Assembly (NCBI GenBank): GCA_040901465.1
Contig: JBBDYN010000048.1
Coordinates: forward strand, 16,527-80,526
Direction: 5' to 3'
Source of the DNA: JAUSIF01 sp040901465
GTDB taxonomy: Bacteria; Pseudomonadota; Alphaproteobacteria; Rhizobiales; Xanthobacteraceae
Length of the DNA stretch: 64,000 bases
Position 1 is the stretch's first letter, and every line of letters starts with the position of its first letter. Under the pieces are notes generated by a model that was given only the letters and a program-made list of their open reading frames with translations, ran no database searches and was not told the origin of the DNA. This document shows, in pieces, positions 24,179 to 31,643 of this stretch. Position numbers and translations under genes: made by a program.

Positions 24179-27100
24179 ATGCCCTCCAGCACCGCTTCCA
24201 ATTCTCCGCTCCGGCGCGAGCGCGGCCTCACCGCCGTGCTCGGCCCGACCAATACGGGCAAGACCCATCTCGCCATCGACCGCATGCTCGCCCATTCGAG
24301 CGGCCTGATCGGCCTGCCGCTGCGGCTTCTGGCGCGCGAGGTCTATAACCGCTGCGTCGAGCGCGTAGGCGCAGAGTCCGTTGCGCTCATCACCGGCGAA
24401 GAGAAGATCAAGCCGCAGAATCCCCGCTTCTGGGTCTCGACCGTCGAGGCCATGCCGCGCGATCTAGACGTGGCCTTCGTCGCGGTCGACGAGATCCAGC
24501 TCGCCGCCGACTTCGAGCGCGGCCACGTCTTCACCGACCGCATGCTGCACGTGCGCGGCCGCGAGGAGACGCTTGTGCTCGGCGCCGCCACTATGCGGCC
24601 GCTCGTGGAAAAGCTCCTCGGCGCCGACATCATCCAGCGTCCGCGCCTGTCGCAGCTCACTTTCACGGGCGAGAAGAAAATGACCCGCCTGCCGCGGCGA
24701 TCGGCAATCGTCGCGTTCTCGGCAGAAGAGGTGTATGCGATCGCCGAGTTGATCCGCCGTCAGCGCGGCGGTGCCGCTGTGGTGCTGGGTGCGCTCTCGC
24801 CGCGCACGCGCAATGCCCAGGTCGATCTCTATCAGTCCGGCGATGTCGACTATCTCGTCGCCACCGACGCGATCGGCATGGGTCTCAATCTCGATGTCGA
24901 TCACATTGCATTCGCCGCCGACCGTAAATTCGACGGTTACCAGCACCGGCGGCTCAATCCCGCAGAGCTCGCGCAGATCGCAGGCCGCGCCGGCCGCGCA
25001 ACGCGCGACGGCACGTTCGGCACGACCGGCCGCTGTCCCGCGTTCGAGCCTGAACTGATCGAACGACTCGAAGGTCACAATTTCGACCCGGTGCGCGTGC
25101 TGCAATGGCGGAACAGCAGGCTCAATTTCCGTTCGCTCGATGCGCTGGTCGAAAGCCTCGGCCAGTCACCGCGTGAGGACGGATTAACCCGCGCACCCGC
25201 CGCCGATGACGTACGCGTGCTTGAACGCGCATCGCAAGATGAGGACGTGTTGCGCCTCGCCTCCACCGCGGCCGCGGTCGAGCGCCTGTGGGACGTCTGC
25301 CAGGTTCCCGATTACAGAAAAGTGGCACTGGCCGCGCACGCGGAGCTGGTTCTTGCCCTCTATGGATTCCTCATGCGGGAGGGTAAGATTTCGACTGATT
25401 GGTTCGCTCGTCAGGTCGCCTTGGCCGATCGCGCCGACGGCGACATCGATACGCTCTCGAACCGGATCGCGCAGGTACGCACGTGGACGTTCGTTGCCAA
25501 TCGGCAGGACTGGCTGGAAGATCCCGAGCACTGGCAGGGAATCACGCGCGGCATCGAGGACAAGCTGTCCGATGCCTTGCATGAGCGGCTTGCCCAGCGC
25601 TTCGTCGATCGCCGCACCAGCGTACTGATGCGGCGGCTCAGAGAGAACGCGATGCTGGAGACCGAAATCAGCAAGACCGGCGACGTGACCGTCGAAGGCC
25701 ACGTCATTGGCCGTCTCCAGGGTTTCGAATTCGCGCCGGATGCTTCGGGCGACGGCCCGGACGCGAAGGCATTGCGCGCAGCAGCACAAAAGGCGCTCGC
25801 CGGCGAGATCGAAGCGCGCGCGAAACGCCTCGCCGAGGGGCCCGACGATCAATTCGTGCTGGCAAACGACAGCGCGATCCGCTGGGTCGGCGAGCCGGTC
25901 GCGCGCCTCGTGCCCGGCGAGAATGTGCTGGAGCCGCGCATCCGCGTGCTCGCCGACGAGCATCTGAACGGCCCGGCGAAGGAGTCCGTGGAGGCGCGGC
26001 TCGCGCTCTGGCTCAAGACCCATATCGACAAGCTGCTCGGGCCGCTCAACGCGCTCGCCAAGGCCGAGGACATCACCGGCATCGCCCGCGGCGTCGCCTT
26101 CCAGCTGGTCGAGGCGCTCGGCGTGCTCGAGCGCGCGAAGGTCGCCGACGAGGTTAAGGGTCTCGACCAGGCCACGCGCGCGACGCTCCGCAAATACGGG
26201 GTCCGCTTCGGCGCCTATCACATTTATCTGCCCGCGCTCTTGAAGCCCGCACCGCGCACACTCGGCCTGCACCTTTGGGCGCTGAAGAACGGCGGCCTCG
26301 ACCAGAAGGGCCTCGACAATCTTCCGGCGCTTGCCGCGAGCGGCCGCACTTCGATCCCCATTGATCAGGAAATTTCCAAGCCCCTCTATCGCATGGTCGG
26401 CTATCGCGTGTGCGGCAACCGCGCGATCCGCGTCGATATCCTGGAGCGGCTTGCCGACCTCGTGCGTCCCGCCTTGTCGTGGCGGCCCGGCGCGCCCGGC
26501 GAAAAGCCCGCCGGCGCCTTCGACGGCCGCGGCTTCACCGTCACCGTCGGCATGACTTCGCTCGCCGGCTGCTCAGGCGACGATTTCGCGTCGATCCTGC
26601 GCTCGCTCGGCTATCGCCTCGATCGCCGGCCGCCGCTTCCGCCGCAGGCGCCCGCCCCACCGGCACAAGCAGATGCCGCGGCGGAGACCGCTCCCGCGCT
26701 CGCGCCCGACGTACCCGCTGCCATCGAGAGCCCCGATCCCGCACCGCCCGTCGAAACCGCAAGCGTGGAGGCCGCGCCGATCGAATTGGGTCTTGGCGGC
26801 CTCGATCCCGCCGACCCCGTGGCGCCTGCGGTCCAAGCGGCCCCCGCCGAGCCCGTGCTCGTCGACGTCTGGCGTCCCGGCCGGCCCGAAGGTGCGCGGC
26901 GGCCGCCGCGCCGTCCGAAACAGGCGCGCCGGGAGCAGCGCGCCCGTCGTCCGCCCGACGCCGTCGTGCCGCAATCGGCCGATGCGCCCGTGTCCGCCGA
27001 CACCGCTGCGGGCGAACAGCGCGAGCACAAGGATCGCCGTGACAGCCGCGACGGACCGCGCCGCAAGCAGCGGCGGTACGATGGCATCCGCGCCGAGAGC

Positions 27101-27286
27101 AATGACGGCGAGCGCAAGCCGCGTCCCGATCGCCCGCGTCCCGATCGCCCGCGTCAGGATCGTCCGCGTCAGGACCGCCCGCGCCAAGAGCGCCCGCGCG
27201 ACAAGCCGATCGATCCCAACTCGCCCTTTGCCGCGTTGCTCGAGCTCAAGGCCCGGCTTGAAGCGGATCAGAAGGAAAAGGGCTGA
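24179..27286 (+). CDS. SUV3-like DExH RNA helicase with disordered C-terminal tail
   Basis: 1035 residues. The N-terminal about 450 residues form an SF2 helicase: Walker A GPTNTGKT (residues 22-29), DEIQ box in FVAVDEIQLAADFERGHVFTDRML, and motif VI in LAQIAGRAGRATRDGTFG. The sequence order and motifs match mitochondrial SUV3, which with PNPase or RNase partners degrades structured RNA; alphaproteobacterial members are thought to be its bacterial relatives. From about residue 820 the tail becomes Pro/Ala-rich, then strongly Arg-rich with pentapeptide repeats, probably an RNA-binding disordered region. The S4-domain gene starts five bases after its stop, suggesting a shared RNA-related function. 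Confidence 0.9.
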   Translation: MPSSTASNSPLRRERGLTAVLGPTNTGKTHLAIDRMLAHSSGLIGLPLRLLAREVYNRCVERVGAESVALITGEEKIKPQNPRFWVSTVEAMPRDLDVAFVAVDEIQLAADFERGHVFTDRMLHVRGREETLVLGAATMRPLVEKLLGADIIQRPRLSQLTFTGEKKMTRLPRRSAIVAFSAEEVYAIAELIRRQRGGAAVVLGALSPRTRNAQVDLYQSGDVDYLVATDAIGMGLNLDVDHIAFAADRKFDGYQHRRLNPAELAQIAGRAGRATRDGTFGTTGRCPAFEPELIERLEGHNFDPVRVLQWRNSRLNFRSLDALVESLGQSPREDGLTRAPAADDVRVLERASQDEDVLRLASTAAAVERLWDVCQVPDYRKVALAAHAELVLALYGFLMREGKISTDWFARQVALADRADGDIDTLSNRIAQVRTWTFVANRQDWLEDPEHWQGITRGIEDKLSDALHERLAQRFVDRRTSVLMRRLRENAMLETEISKTGDVTVEGHVIGRLQGFEFAPDASGDGPDAKALRAAAQKALAGEIEARAKRLAEGPDDQFVLANDSAIRWVGEPVARLVPGENVLEPRIRVLADEHLNGPAKESVEARLALWLKTHIDKLLGPLNALAKAEDITGIARGVAFQLVEALGVLERAKVADEVKGLDQATRATLRKYGVRFGAYHIYLPALLKPAPRTLGLHLWALKNGGLDQKGLDNLPALAASGRTSIPIDQEISKPLYRMVGYRVCGNRAIRVDILERLADLVRPALSWRPGAPGEKPAGAFDGRGFTVTVGMTSLAGCSGDDFASILRSLGYRLDRRPPLPPQAPAPPAQADAAAETAPALAPDVPAAIESPDPAPPVETASVEAAPIELGLGGLDPADPVAPAVQAAPAEPVLVDVWRPGRPEGARRPPRRPKQARREQRARRPPDAVVPQSADAPVSADTAAGEQREHKDRRDSRDGPRRKQRRYDGIRAESNDGERKPRPDRPRPDRPRQDRPRQDRPRQERPRDKPIDPNSPFAALLELKARLEADQKEKG
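27122..27196 (+). repeat. Five imperfect 15-bp tandem repeats in the helicase tail
   Basis: Five consecutive 15-base units of the form CGTCCCGATCGCCCG, with the last three drifting to CGTCAGGA(T/C)CG(T/C)CCG and CGCCAAGAGCGCCCG, encode R-P-(D/E)-R-P-type pentapeptides with Gln replacing Pro in later copies. Copy number could vary between strains. They extend the Arg-rich tail of the helicase. Confidence 0.85.
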
Positions 27287-27291
27287 GCTCT

Positions 27292-27681
27292 TTGCAGGAC
27301 GACCGCCAGAGCATCGACCGTTGGCTCTGGCACGCTCGACTCGCCCGCACCCGCGTCCTTGCAGCGACGTTCGCCGCCTCCGGCCACGTCCGCGTCAACG
27401 GCCAGCGCATCATGGCTCCGGCGCGCCCGGTCCGCATCGGCGACGTGCTCACAGTGGCGCTTCCCGGCGCGGTGAAGGTCGTGCGCATCTTGGCCTTTGC
27501 GTCGCGGCGGAGTGGCGCCCAGGACGCGCGCCACCTATACGACGACCTGAGCCCGCCTGCGCCGCGGGAATCACGGCCTCCGCCGGCCCCGGTACGCGAT
27601 GCCGGCGCAGGACGCCCCACCAAACGCGAGCGGCGGACGCTCGAGCGCCTGCGACAACGTGGCCCCGGCTTGGACAGCTAG
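27292..27681 (+). CDS. S4-domain RNA-binding protein, Hsp15-like
   Basis: 129 residues starting at a TTG at 27292 five bases after the helicase stop. The S4 domain occupies about residues 8-70: SIDRWLWHARLARTRVLAATFAASGHVRVNGQRI, followed by the RIGDVLTVALPGAVKVVRILAFASRRSGAQDARHLYDDL extension. This is the Hsp15/HslR pattern, a protein that binds stalled 50S subunits carrying peptidyl-tRNA after heat stress. The C-terminus is basic and proline-rich (GRPTKRERRTLERLR). The helicase-S4-fdxA-carD order is conserved in Hyphomicrobiales. Confidence 0.9.
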   Translation: MQDDRQSIDRWLWHARLARTRVLAATFAASGHVRVNGQRIMAPARPVRIGDVLTVALPGAVKVVRILAFASRRSGAQDARHLYDDLSPPAPRESRPPPAPVRDAGAGRPTKRERRTLERLRQRGPGLDS

Positions 27682-27748
27682 CTGGCTTCGGCGCCCGTCC
27701 TGCCCTACATGAATTGCGTTAGGCGCGCGCTTGCCGCAGGAATTCGTA

Positions 27749-28084
27749 ATGACCTACGTCGTCAACGACGCCTGTATTCGCTGCAAGCTCATGGATTGCG
27801 TCGAGGTATGCCCCGTCGACTGCTTCTATGAGGGCGAGAACATGCTCGTCATTCACCCCGACGAGTGCATCGATTGCGGCGTCTGCGAGCCGGAATGCCC
27901 GGTCGATGCGATCAAGCCGGACACGGTTCCTGGCCTCGAGAAATGGCTCGGGCTCAACGCTGAATTCGCGAAGGTTTGGCCGAACATCACGGTCAAGCGC
28001 GACCCGCCGCCTGATTCGAAGGAATGGGAGGGCAAGCCGGGCAAGGAAGCCTTTTTCTCTCCGAGCCCGGGCGAGGGCGACTAG
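27749..28084 (+). CDS. fdxA: 7Fe-type ferredoxin FdxA
   Basis: 111 residues from the ATG at 27749 (MTYVVNDACIRCKLMDCVEVCPVDCF). The first cluster motif CxxCx4-6CxxxCP is the modified type that binds a 3Fe-4S centre, with an additional Cys, and the second CIDCGVCEPECPVDAI is a regular 4Fe-4S motif. The Trp/Pro-rich C-terminal half (KWLGLNAEFAKVWPNITVKR) is typical of FdxA. It carries electrons for unspecified redox partners. It follows the S4 gene by 67 bases and precedes carD across a 357-base gap. Confidence 0.96.
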   Translation: MTYVVNDACIRCKLMDCVEVCPVDCFYEGENMLVIHPDECIDCGVCEPECPVDAIKPDTVPGLEKWLGLNAEFAKVWPNITVKRDPPPDSKEWEGKPGKEAFFSPSPGEGD

Positions 28085-28169
28085 GCGAATTCACCGCGAT
28101 TGCGCGCGAATTTCCGTGCCGCGCGCTAACCATGCCTCGCCCGCGCCACCTTCGCGATGCGGCAAGGCT

Positions 28170-28199
28170 TTGATTTTTGGCCAAATTGTGCTATATAGA
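28170..28199 (+). promoter_or_regulatory. Candidate promoter between fdxA and carD
   Basis: TTGATT (28170-28175) is followed by TATATA (28192-28197, spacing 16) and TATAGA (28194-28199, spacing 18) in an AT-rich patch. Predicted transcription start is near 28205, about 26 bases before a terminator-like hairpin. Confidence 0.45.
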
Positions 28200-28230
28200 C
28201 AAGAACATCGAGCGTTTCCGCCATGCCGCG

Positions 28231-28252
28231 AGCTCCTTCGGGAGCTGTTTTT
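28231..28252 (+). terminator. UUCG-tetraloop hairpin with T-run (intrinsic terminator or attenuator)
   Basis: AGCTCC (28231-28236), TTCG loop, GGAGCT (28241-28246), then G and five T. The UUCG loop makes this short stem unusually stable. It could end fdxA transcripts, or act as an attenuator for transcripts from the promoter-like element just upstream. Confidence 0.55.
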
Positions 28253-28441
28253 ATCGAAGTTTGGGACTTTCGCGGTCGCTTGGGGCGCGTTCGCCGCGCT
28301 CCCAGCGGGTAAAACGCATCGTCCGTAAACCCCGGTTGCAGGCGCCTCGCCTCTGACCGGCCACGAGTTCCGGCGTTCCGCCCAAGTACGCCGAGGGATG
28401 TGTCGTCCGGATGACCTCCGGACAAAGGAGCCGAGTAGCAA

Positions 28442-29023
28442 ATGCCGACCAAGAAGACCGCGCCGACCCGTCAGAGTCACAGCCGCCAGGGCTTCCGGAC
28501 GCACGAGCGCATCGTGTATCCGGCGCATGGCGTCGGCCAGATCGTGCGTATCGAGGAGCAGGAAGTCGCGGGCTTCAAGCTCGAGCTGTTCGTCATCAAT
28601 TTCGCCAAGGACAAGATGACCCTTCGCGTGCCGACCTCCAAGGCGGCCGCGGTCGGCATGCGCAAGCTTGCGCCCCCCGATGTGGTCAAGAAGGCGCTCG
28701 ACACCCTCAAGGGGCGTGCGCGCATCAAGCGCACCATGTGGAGCCGCCGCGCGCAGGAATACGAAGCCAAGATCAACTCGGGCAACCTGATCGCGATCGC
28801 CGAGGTGGTGCGCGATCTATTCCGCTCGGAGAGCCAGCCGGAGCAGTCCTACAGCGAACGGCAGCTCTATGAGGCCGCGCTCGATCGCATGGTGCGCGAG
28901 CTCGCCGCCGTCGAGGACATCACCGAGACCGAAGCCGCGAAGCAGATCGAGACCAATTTGCTCAAGGGTCCGCGCCGGACGCCGAAGGGCGCCGAAGACG
29001 ACGCCCGCGAACAGGCGGCGTAA
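28442..29023 (+). CDS. carD: CarD family transcriptional regulator
   Basis: 193 residues. The N-terminal RNA-polymerase-interaction (Tudor-like) domain is seen at ERIVYPAHGVGQIVRIEEQEVAGFKLELFVINFAKDKMTLRVP, followed by the helical DNA-contacting domain with MWSRRAQEYEAKINSGNLIAIAEVVRDLFR, including the Trp that contacts the promoter bubble edge. CarD binds the beta subunit of RNA polymerase and stabilises open complexes, especially at rRNA promoters. A strong AAAGGAG ribosome-binding site lies 12 bases before the start, and an intrinsic terminator follows the gene. The basic N-terminal leader (MPTKKTAPTRQSHSRQGF) is common in alphaproteobacteria. Confidence 0.95.
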   Translation: MPTKKTAPTRQSHSRQGFRTHERIVYPAHGVGQIVRIEEQEVAGFKLELFVINFAKDKMTLRVPTSKAAAVGMRKLAPPDVVKKALDTLKGRARIKRTMWSRRAQEYEAKINSGNLIAIAEVVRDLFRSESQPEQSYSERQLYEAALDRMVRELAAVEDITETEAAKQIETNLLKGPRRTPKGAEDDAREQAA

Positions 29024-29049
29024 GTCGCGGCCAGCAATTCAAGAACCGA

Positions 29050-29076
29050 AAGGCCCGGCTCACGCCGGGCCTTTTT
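29050..29076 (+). terminator. Intrinsic terminator of carD
   Basis: AAGGCCCGGC (29050-29059), TCAC loop, GCCGGGCCTT (29064-29073) form a perfect 10-bp stem running into TTTTT (29072-29076). It lies 27 bases after the carD stop and is the clearest Rho-independent terminator in the window. Confidence 0.9.
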
Positions 29077-29106
29077 CATTTTCGCCGGGTCTGACCGCCT
29101 GTCACG

Positions 29107-30594
29107 TCACTCGATGACGATCTTCACCCGGTCGCCGAGCTTCAGCTTGGCGTCCTTATCGAGCCCGTTGAGAATCAGGAAGCGCTCGAGCTTGCGGTCG
29201 GGCACCGCCATCTTGCCGGCGAGCCGCTCGATCGTATCGCGCAGGCCGATCCGCACCACCGAGATGCGAAGCGGCGTCGCGCCCTTGGCCTCTTCCACCG
29301 GCACGCGCCGGAAAGTTTCCGCCGCGGTGCGGAAGCCGGCATCGACCGTATCCGTCATGTTGCGCGCGGCAAAGGCGAGCCGGTAGACGTCGCTGCCGAA
29401 CCGGATCGCGAACAGCCGGAACGACCACTGCTCACCGCGCGCGACCGCCGTCGCCGCGGGAAAGCCGTTGATCGTGAGCTGCTCGATCGACGTGCTTTCG
29501 ATTCCGTCGATCCAGCCCGAGGCGAGATAGCTCGTGAGCGATTGCTCCGCCGGCACGCGCACGGCGTCGAGCCTGAGCGCCTCCTTGCCGGACGGGGTCG
29601 CGCCCAGCACGGCCTGCGGCGTATTCTCGAGCGCAAAGCCTTCGGGCGCCGTAAACGAAAATCCGAGATTGGCGTGCAGAAAGCGCCGTCCGCGCACGTA
29701 ACCTTCCTTCGGATCGTCGCCGTAGGTAAGCCCCTCGGCCGCATCGAGAAACTGGTTGCGGTCTTTCTCCGCGCCTTTTTGCGTTACGGATTGCCGCGCA
29801 TTGGCATAGGCGATGGAGATCCGCTCCGGCGTCGATGGATGGCTCGAAAGGAAGTCGAGTTGCGCCATCGCCGGGGGGTTGAACGCATTGCCGCGCAGCG
29901 CCGCGTAACGGCCCATGGCGGTGAGGAAGCGCGACGCGCCATAGGGGTCGTAGCCGGCCCGCGACGAAATCCCGACGCCGATTGCGTCGGCCTCGAGCTC
30001 CTGCCCGCGCGAAAAGGTCGCAAGCGAAAGCCGGCTCTTCGCAAGCGCAAGCGCTCCGAGGTCCGGGTCGCTCAGCACGTCGGAAATCACCCGGCTCACA
30101 ATCACGGCCTGACGGATCTGGTCCTCGCGGATCGCCGCGTGCTGGGCGACCACATGCGCCATCTCGTGCGACAGCACCGAGGCGAGTTCGGCCGTGTCGT
30201 TGGCGAGCGCAATCAGCCCACGCGTGATGTAGAGCGACCCGCCCGGCAATGCGAACGCATTGATCGCCGGCGAGTTGAGCACGATGACGCGATATTTCAG
30301 TTCGGGATTTTCCGACGCCGCCGAGAGGCGCTCGACCGTCGTCTTGATCAGCCCATCGAGATCGGACGCGCGATAGATGCCGCCATAACTCGCGACCAGC
30401 CGCTCATGCTCGCGCCGTTGCGCCGGCGGTAGCTGGGCCGCCACCTCGTCGACTTGCTCGGACTTTTTCGAGAACGTGAAACGATCGAGTTCGCCGACCG
30501 TGCACCCGGAAACGAGCAGCAGCGCCGCGAGCGCGGCGACCGTCACGCCACGCGCGGCCGGAGCCAGCCGTTCTCGAATCTCGCTGAAACTCAT
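29107..30594 (-). CDS. M48 family zinc metalloprotease, lipoprotein (BepA/Loi-like)
   Basis: 495 residues. A signal peptide with lipobox (LAALLLVSGCTVGEL) marks it as a probable outer-membrane lipoprotein. The zinc site HEMAH is in VLSHEMAHVVAQHAAI, with a third ligand Glu expected in FSRGQELEADAIGVGIS. The protease domain spans roughly residues 65-260. The last 55 residues (RIGLRDTIERLAGKM...LDKDAKLKLGDRVKIVIE) resemble a LysM-like peptidoglycan-binding module. A role in outer-membrane protein quality control is likely by family. Its ATG overlaps the stop of the SNase-like gene upstream (ATGA), so the two are co-translated. Confidence 0.9.
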   Translation of the reverse strand: MSFSEIRERLAPAARGVTVAALAALLLVSGCTVGELDRFTFSKKSEQVDEVAAQLPPAQRREHERLVASYGGIYRASDLDGLIKTTVERLSAASENPELKYRVIVLNSPAINAFALPGGSLYITRGLIALANDTAELASVLSHEMAHVVAQHAAIREDQIRQAVIVSRVISDVLSDPDLGALALAKSRLSLATFSRGQELEADAIGVGISSRAGYDPYGASRFLTAMGRYAALRGNAFNPPAMAQLDFLSSHPSTPERISIAYANARQSVTQKGAEKDRNQFLDAAEGLTYGDDPKEGYVRGRRFLHANLGFSFTAPEGFALENTPQAVLGATPSGKEALRLDAVRVPAEQSLTSYLASGWIDGIESTSIEQLTINGFPAATAVARGEQWSFRLFAIRFGSDVYRLAFAARNMTDTVDAGFRTAAETFRRVPVEEAKGATPLRISVVRIGLRDTIERLAGKMAVPDRKLERFLILNGLDKDAKLKLGDRVKIVIE

Positions 30595-31436
30595 GTCCCT
30601 TCAGCCCCGATCACTTCCAGCGCGGCCGGAACCCGCAGCTCCAGCGCAGGCCCGCCCAAAAGGAATACCACGCCGCGCGCCCGGATGCGCATTCCGGCGA
30701 AATTGCGCAAGTCAAATCCGGCGGCCGCAAATGCCGTCTGCGCCTCGCGCGGAATGACAATCGTGAAGTCCTCGTTGTAGCGCCGGCCGAAGTCCAGATA
30801 GAGGCGGCCGCCCAATTCACCGACCCGGCGCACCGCGCCCTCGACGATCGCGAAACGGCCTGCGGCGCCAAGCAATTCCGGCACCGACCGGGCGGCGAGC
30901 ACCGCAAAGCCGTTCTCGGCCCATAGTCCCGACTTCGCGGCGCGCGCCACACGCTCAACCCTCAACAGGGCTCGCGCGCAATCGGATGCCTCGCCCGCGG
31001 GCGCCACGCGCGCCGCACCGTCGCCGACGAGCACGGCCTGCACCCAGCGCGCCGGATCGTTGTCGATCGTCACCTGAGCAATGAACCTGCCGTAGCGGTC
31101 CTGCTTTCCCGCGTCGCCATGCAGCGAGACGCGCTTGCCCGCGACCAGTGCATTGAGCGCCGCCATGCTTCGTTGCGCAGCGTCCGCGCCGTCGAACTCG
31201 TTTGCGGCGATCACGCCGGCAAGCCGGACTTTGCGGCCGTCCGCGAGCCGGATTGCGGCGCCATAATCCGCGCCGACCGCTTCTACGCCCGCGAAGGATT
31301 TTCCCGCATCGGCGCAGACCGCGATCCCTTCGGCCGTGGCGCACGATGCAAAACCGGCCGCTGCTGCAAACAGCGCGGCCGCAACGGTTCGCCCGCGACG
31401 GGCGCCCCACCCCGTACTGTCCCCACTCGACCGCAT
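30591..31436 (-). CDS. Secreted SNase-like (thermonuclease-fold) protein, catalytic site degenerate
   Basis: 281 residues from the ATG at 31436 (MRSSGDSTGWGARRGRTVAAALFAAAAGFAS), giving a signal peptide; a longer frame starts upstream but reaches towards the tRNA promoter. The SNase fold is recognisable from IRLADGRKVRLAGVIAANEF, KQDRYGRFIAQVTI and AKSGLWAENGF. Compared with staphylococcal nuclease, Arg35 (KVRLAG) and Arg87 (DRYGR) have counterparts, but the Asp40-Thr41-Pro-Glu43 element (usually LAGxDAPE) reads VIAANE, removing Asp40 and shifting the Glu. The C-terminal 100 residues are a second beta-rich domain with no clear name. Nuclease activity is therefore doubtful. It is coupled to the M48 gene. 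Confidence 0.72.
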   Translation of the reverse strand: MRSSGDSTGWGARRGRTVAAALFAAAAGFASCATAEGIAVCADAGKSFAGVEAVGADYGAAIRLADGRKVRLAGVIAANEFDGADAAQRSMAALNALVAGKRVSLHGDAGKQDRYGRFIAQVTIDNDPARWVQAVLVGDGAARVAPAGEASDCARALLRVERVARAAKSGLWAENGFAVLAARSVPELLGAAGRFAIVEGAVRRVGELGGRLYLDFGRRYNEDFTIVIPREAQTAFAAAGFDLRNFAGMRIRARGVVFLLGGPALELRVPAALEVIGAEGT

Positions 31437-31515
31437 CGCGTCCCTACTAACGGCGTTAACCGGGCAAATCTGCGGCAGGGTCGGCGCCCGGAAAACTGCG
31501 AATAGATCGGGCCTG

Positions 31516-31544
31516 CTGCAATGCACCTGCATGGCGCCTATGCT
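31516..31544 (+). promoter_or_regulatory. Candidate promoter for tRNA-Arg(CCT)
   Basis: CTGCAA (31516-31521) and TATGCT (31539-31544) are separated by 17 bases. The -10 ends 13 bases before the mature tRNA 5' end, a spacing that would give a short 5' leader. Pattern match only. Confidence 0.4.
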
Positions 31545-31557
31545 AAGGGGGCCCGCC

Positions 31558-31633
31558 GGTCCCGTAGCTCAGCGGATAGAGCAGCGGTTTCCTAAACCGA
31601 AGGTCGCAGGTTCGACTCCTGCCGGGACCGCCA
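31558..31633 (+). tRNA. tRNA-Arg, anticodon CCT
   Basis: The 76-base sequence folds as a cloverleaf. The acceptor stem GGTCCCG (31558-31564) pairs with CGGGACC (31623-31629), followed by discriminator G and an encoded CCA. The D-arm GCTC...GAGC is regular. The anticodon stem CGGT/ACCG encloses TTCCTAA, placing the anticodon CCT at 31591-31593, so it reads AGG. The T-arm is GCAGG TTCGACT CCTGC. AGG is a rare Arg codon in such GC-rich genomes. The 3' end is 10 bases from the stop of the convergent GMC oxidoreductase gene. There is no integrase nearby. Confidence 0.96.
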
Positions 31634-31643
31634 TAAAAGTCAG

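Larger units (their letters stand above)
28085..28441. other. 357-bp intergenic region between fdxA and carD
   Basis: No protein-coding frame here has a plausible product. It holds a promoter-like element at 28170-28199 and a UUCG-loop hairpin with a T-run at 28231-28252, both listed separately. After the hairpin about 190 bases remain before the carD ATG (28442), which is preceded by an AAAGGAG Shine-Dalgarno sequence (28424-28430). This stretch is presumably the carD leader or contains the promoter actually used for carD. Confidence 0.6.

Noticed and set aside
27122..27196. Short tandem repeats as a CRISPR array
   Set aside because: Units are 15 bases with no spacers and lie in frame inside the helicase gene.
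31558..31633. tRNA-Arg as an integration site
   Set aside because: No integrase and no repeat of the tRNA 3' end could be found nearby; flanking genes look chromosomal.
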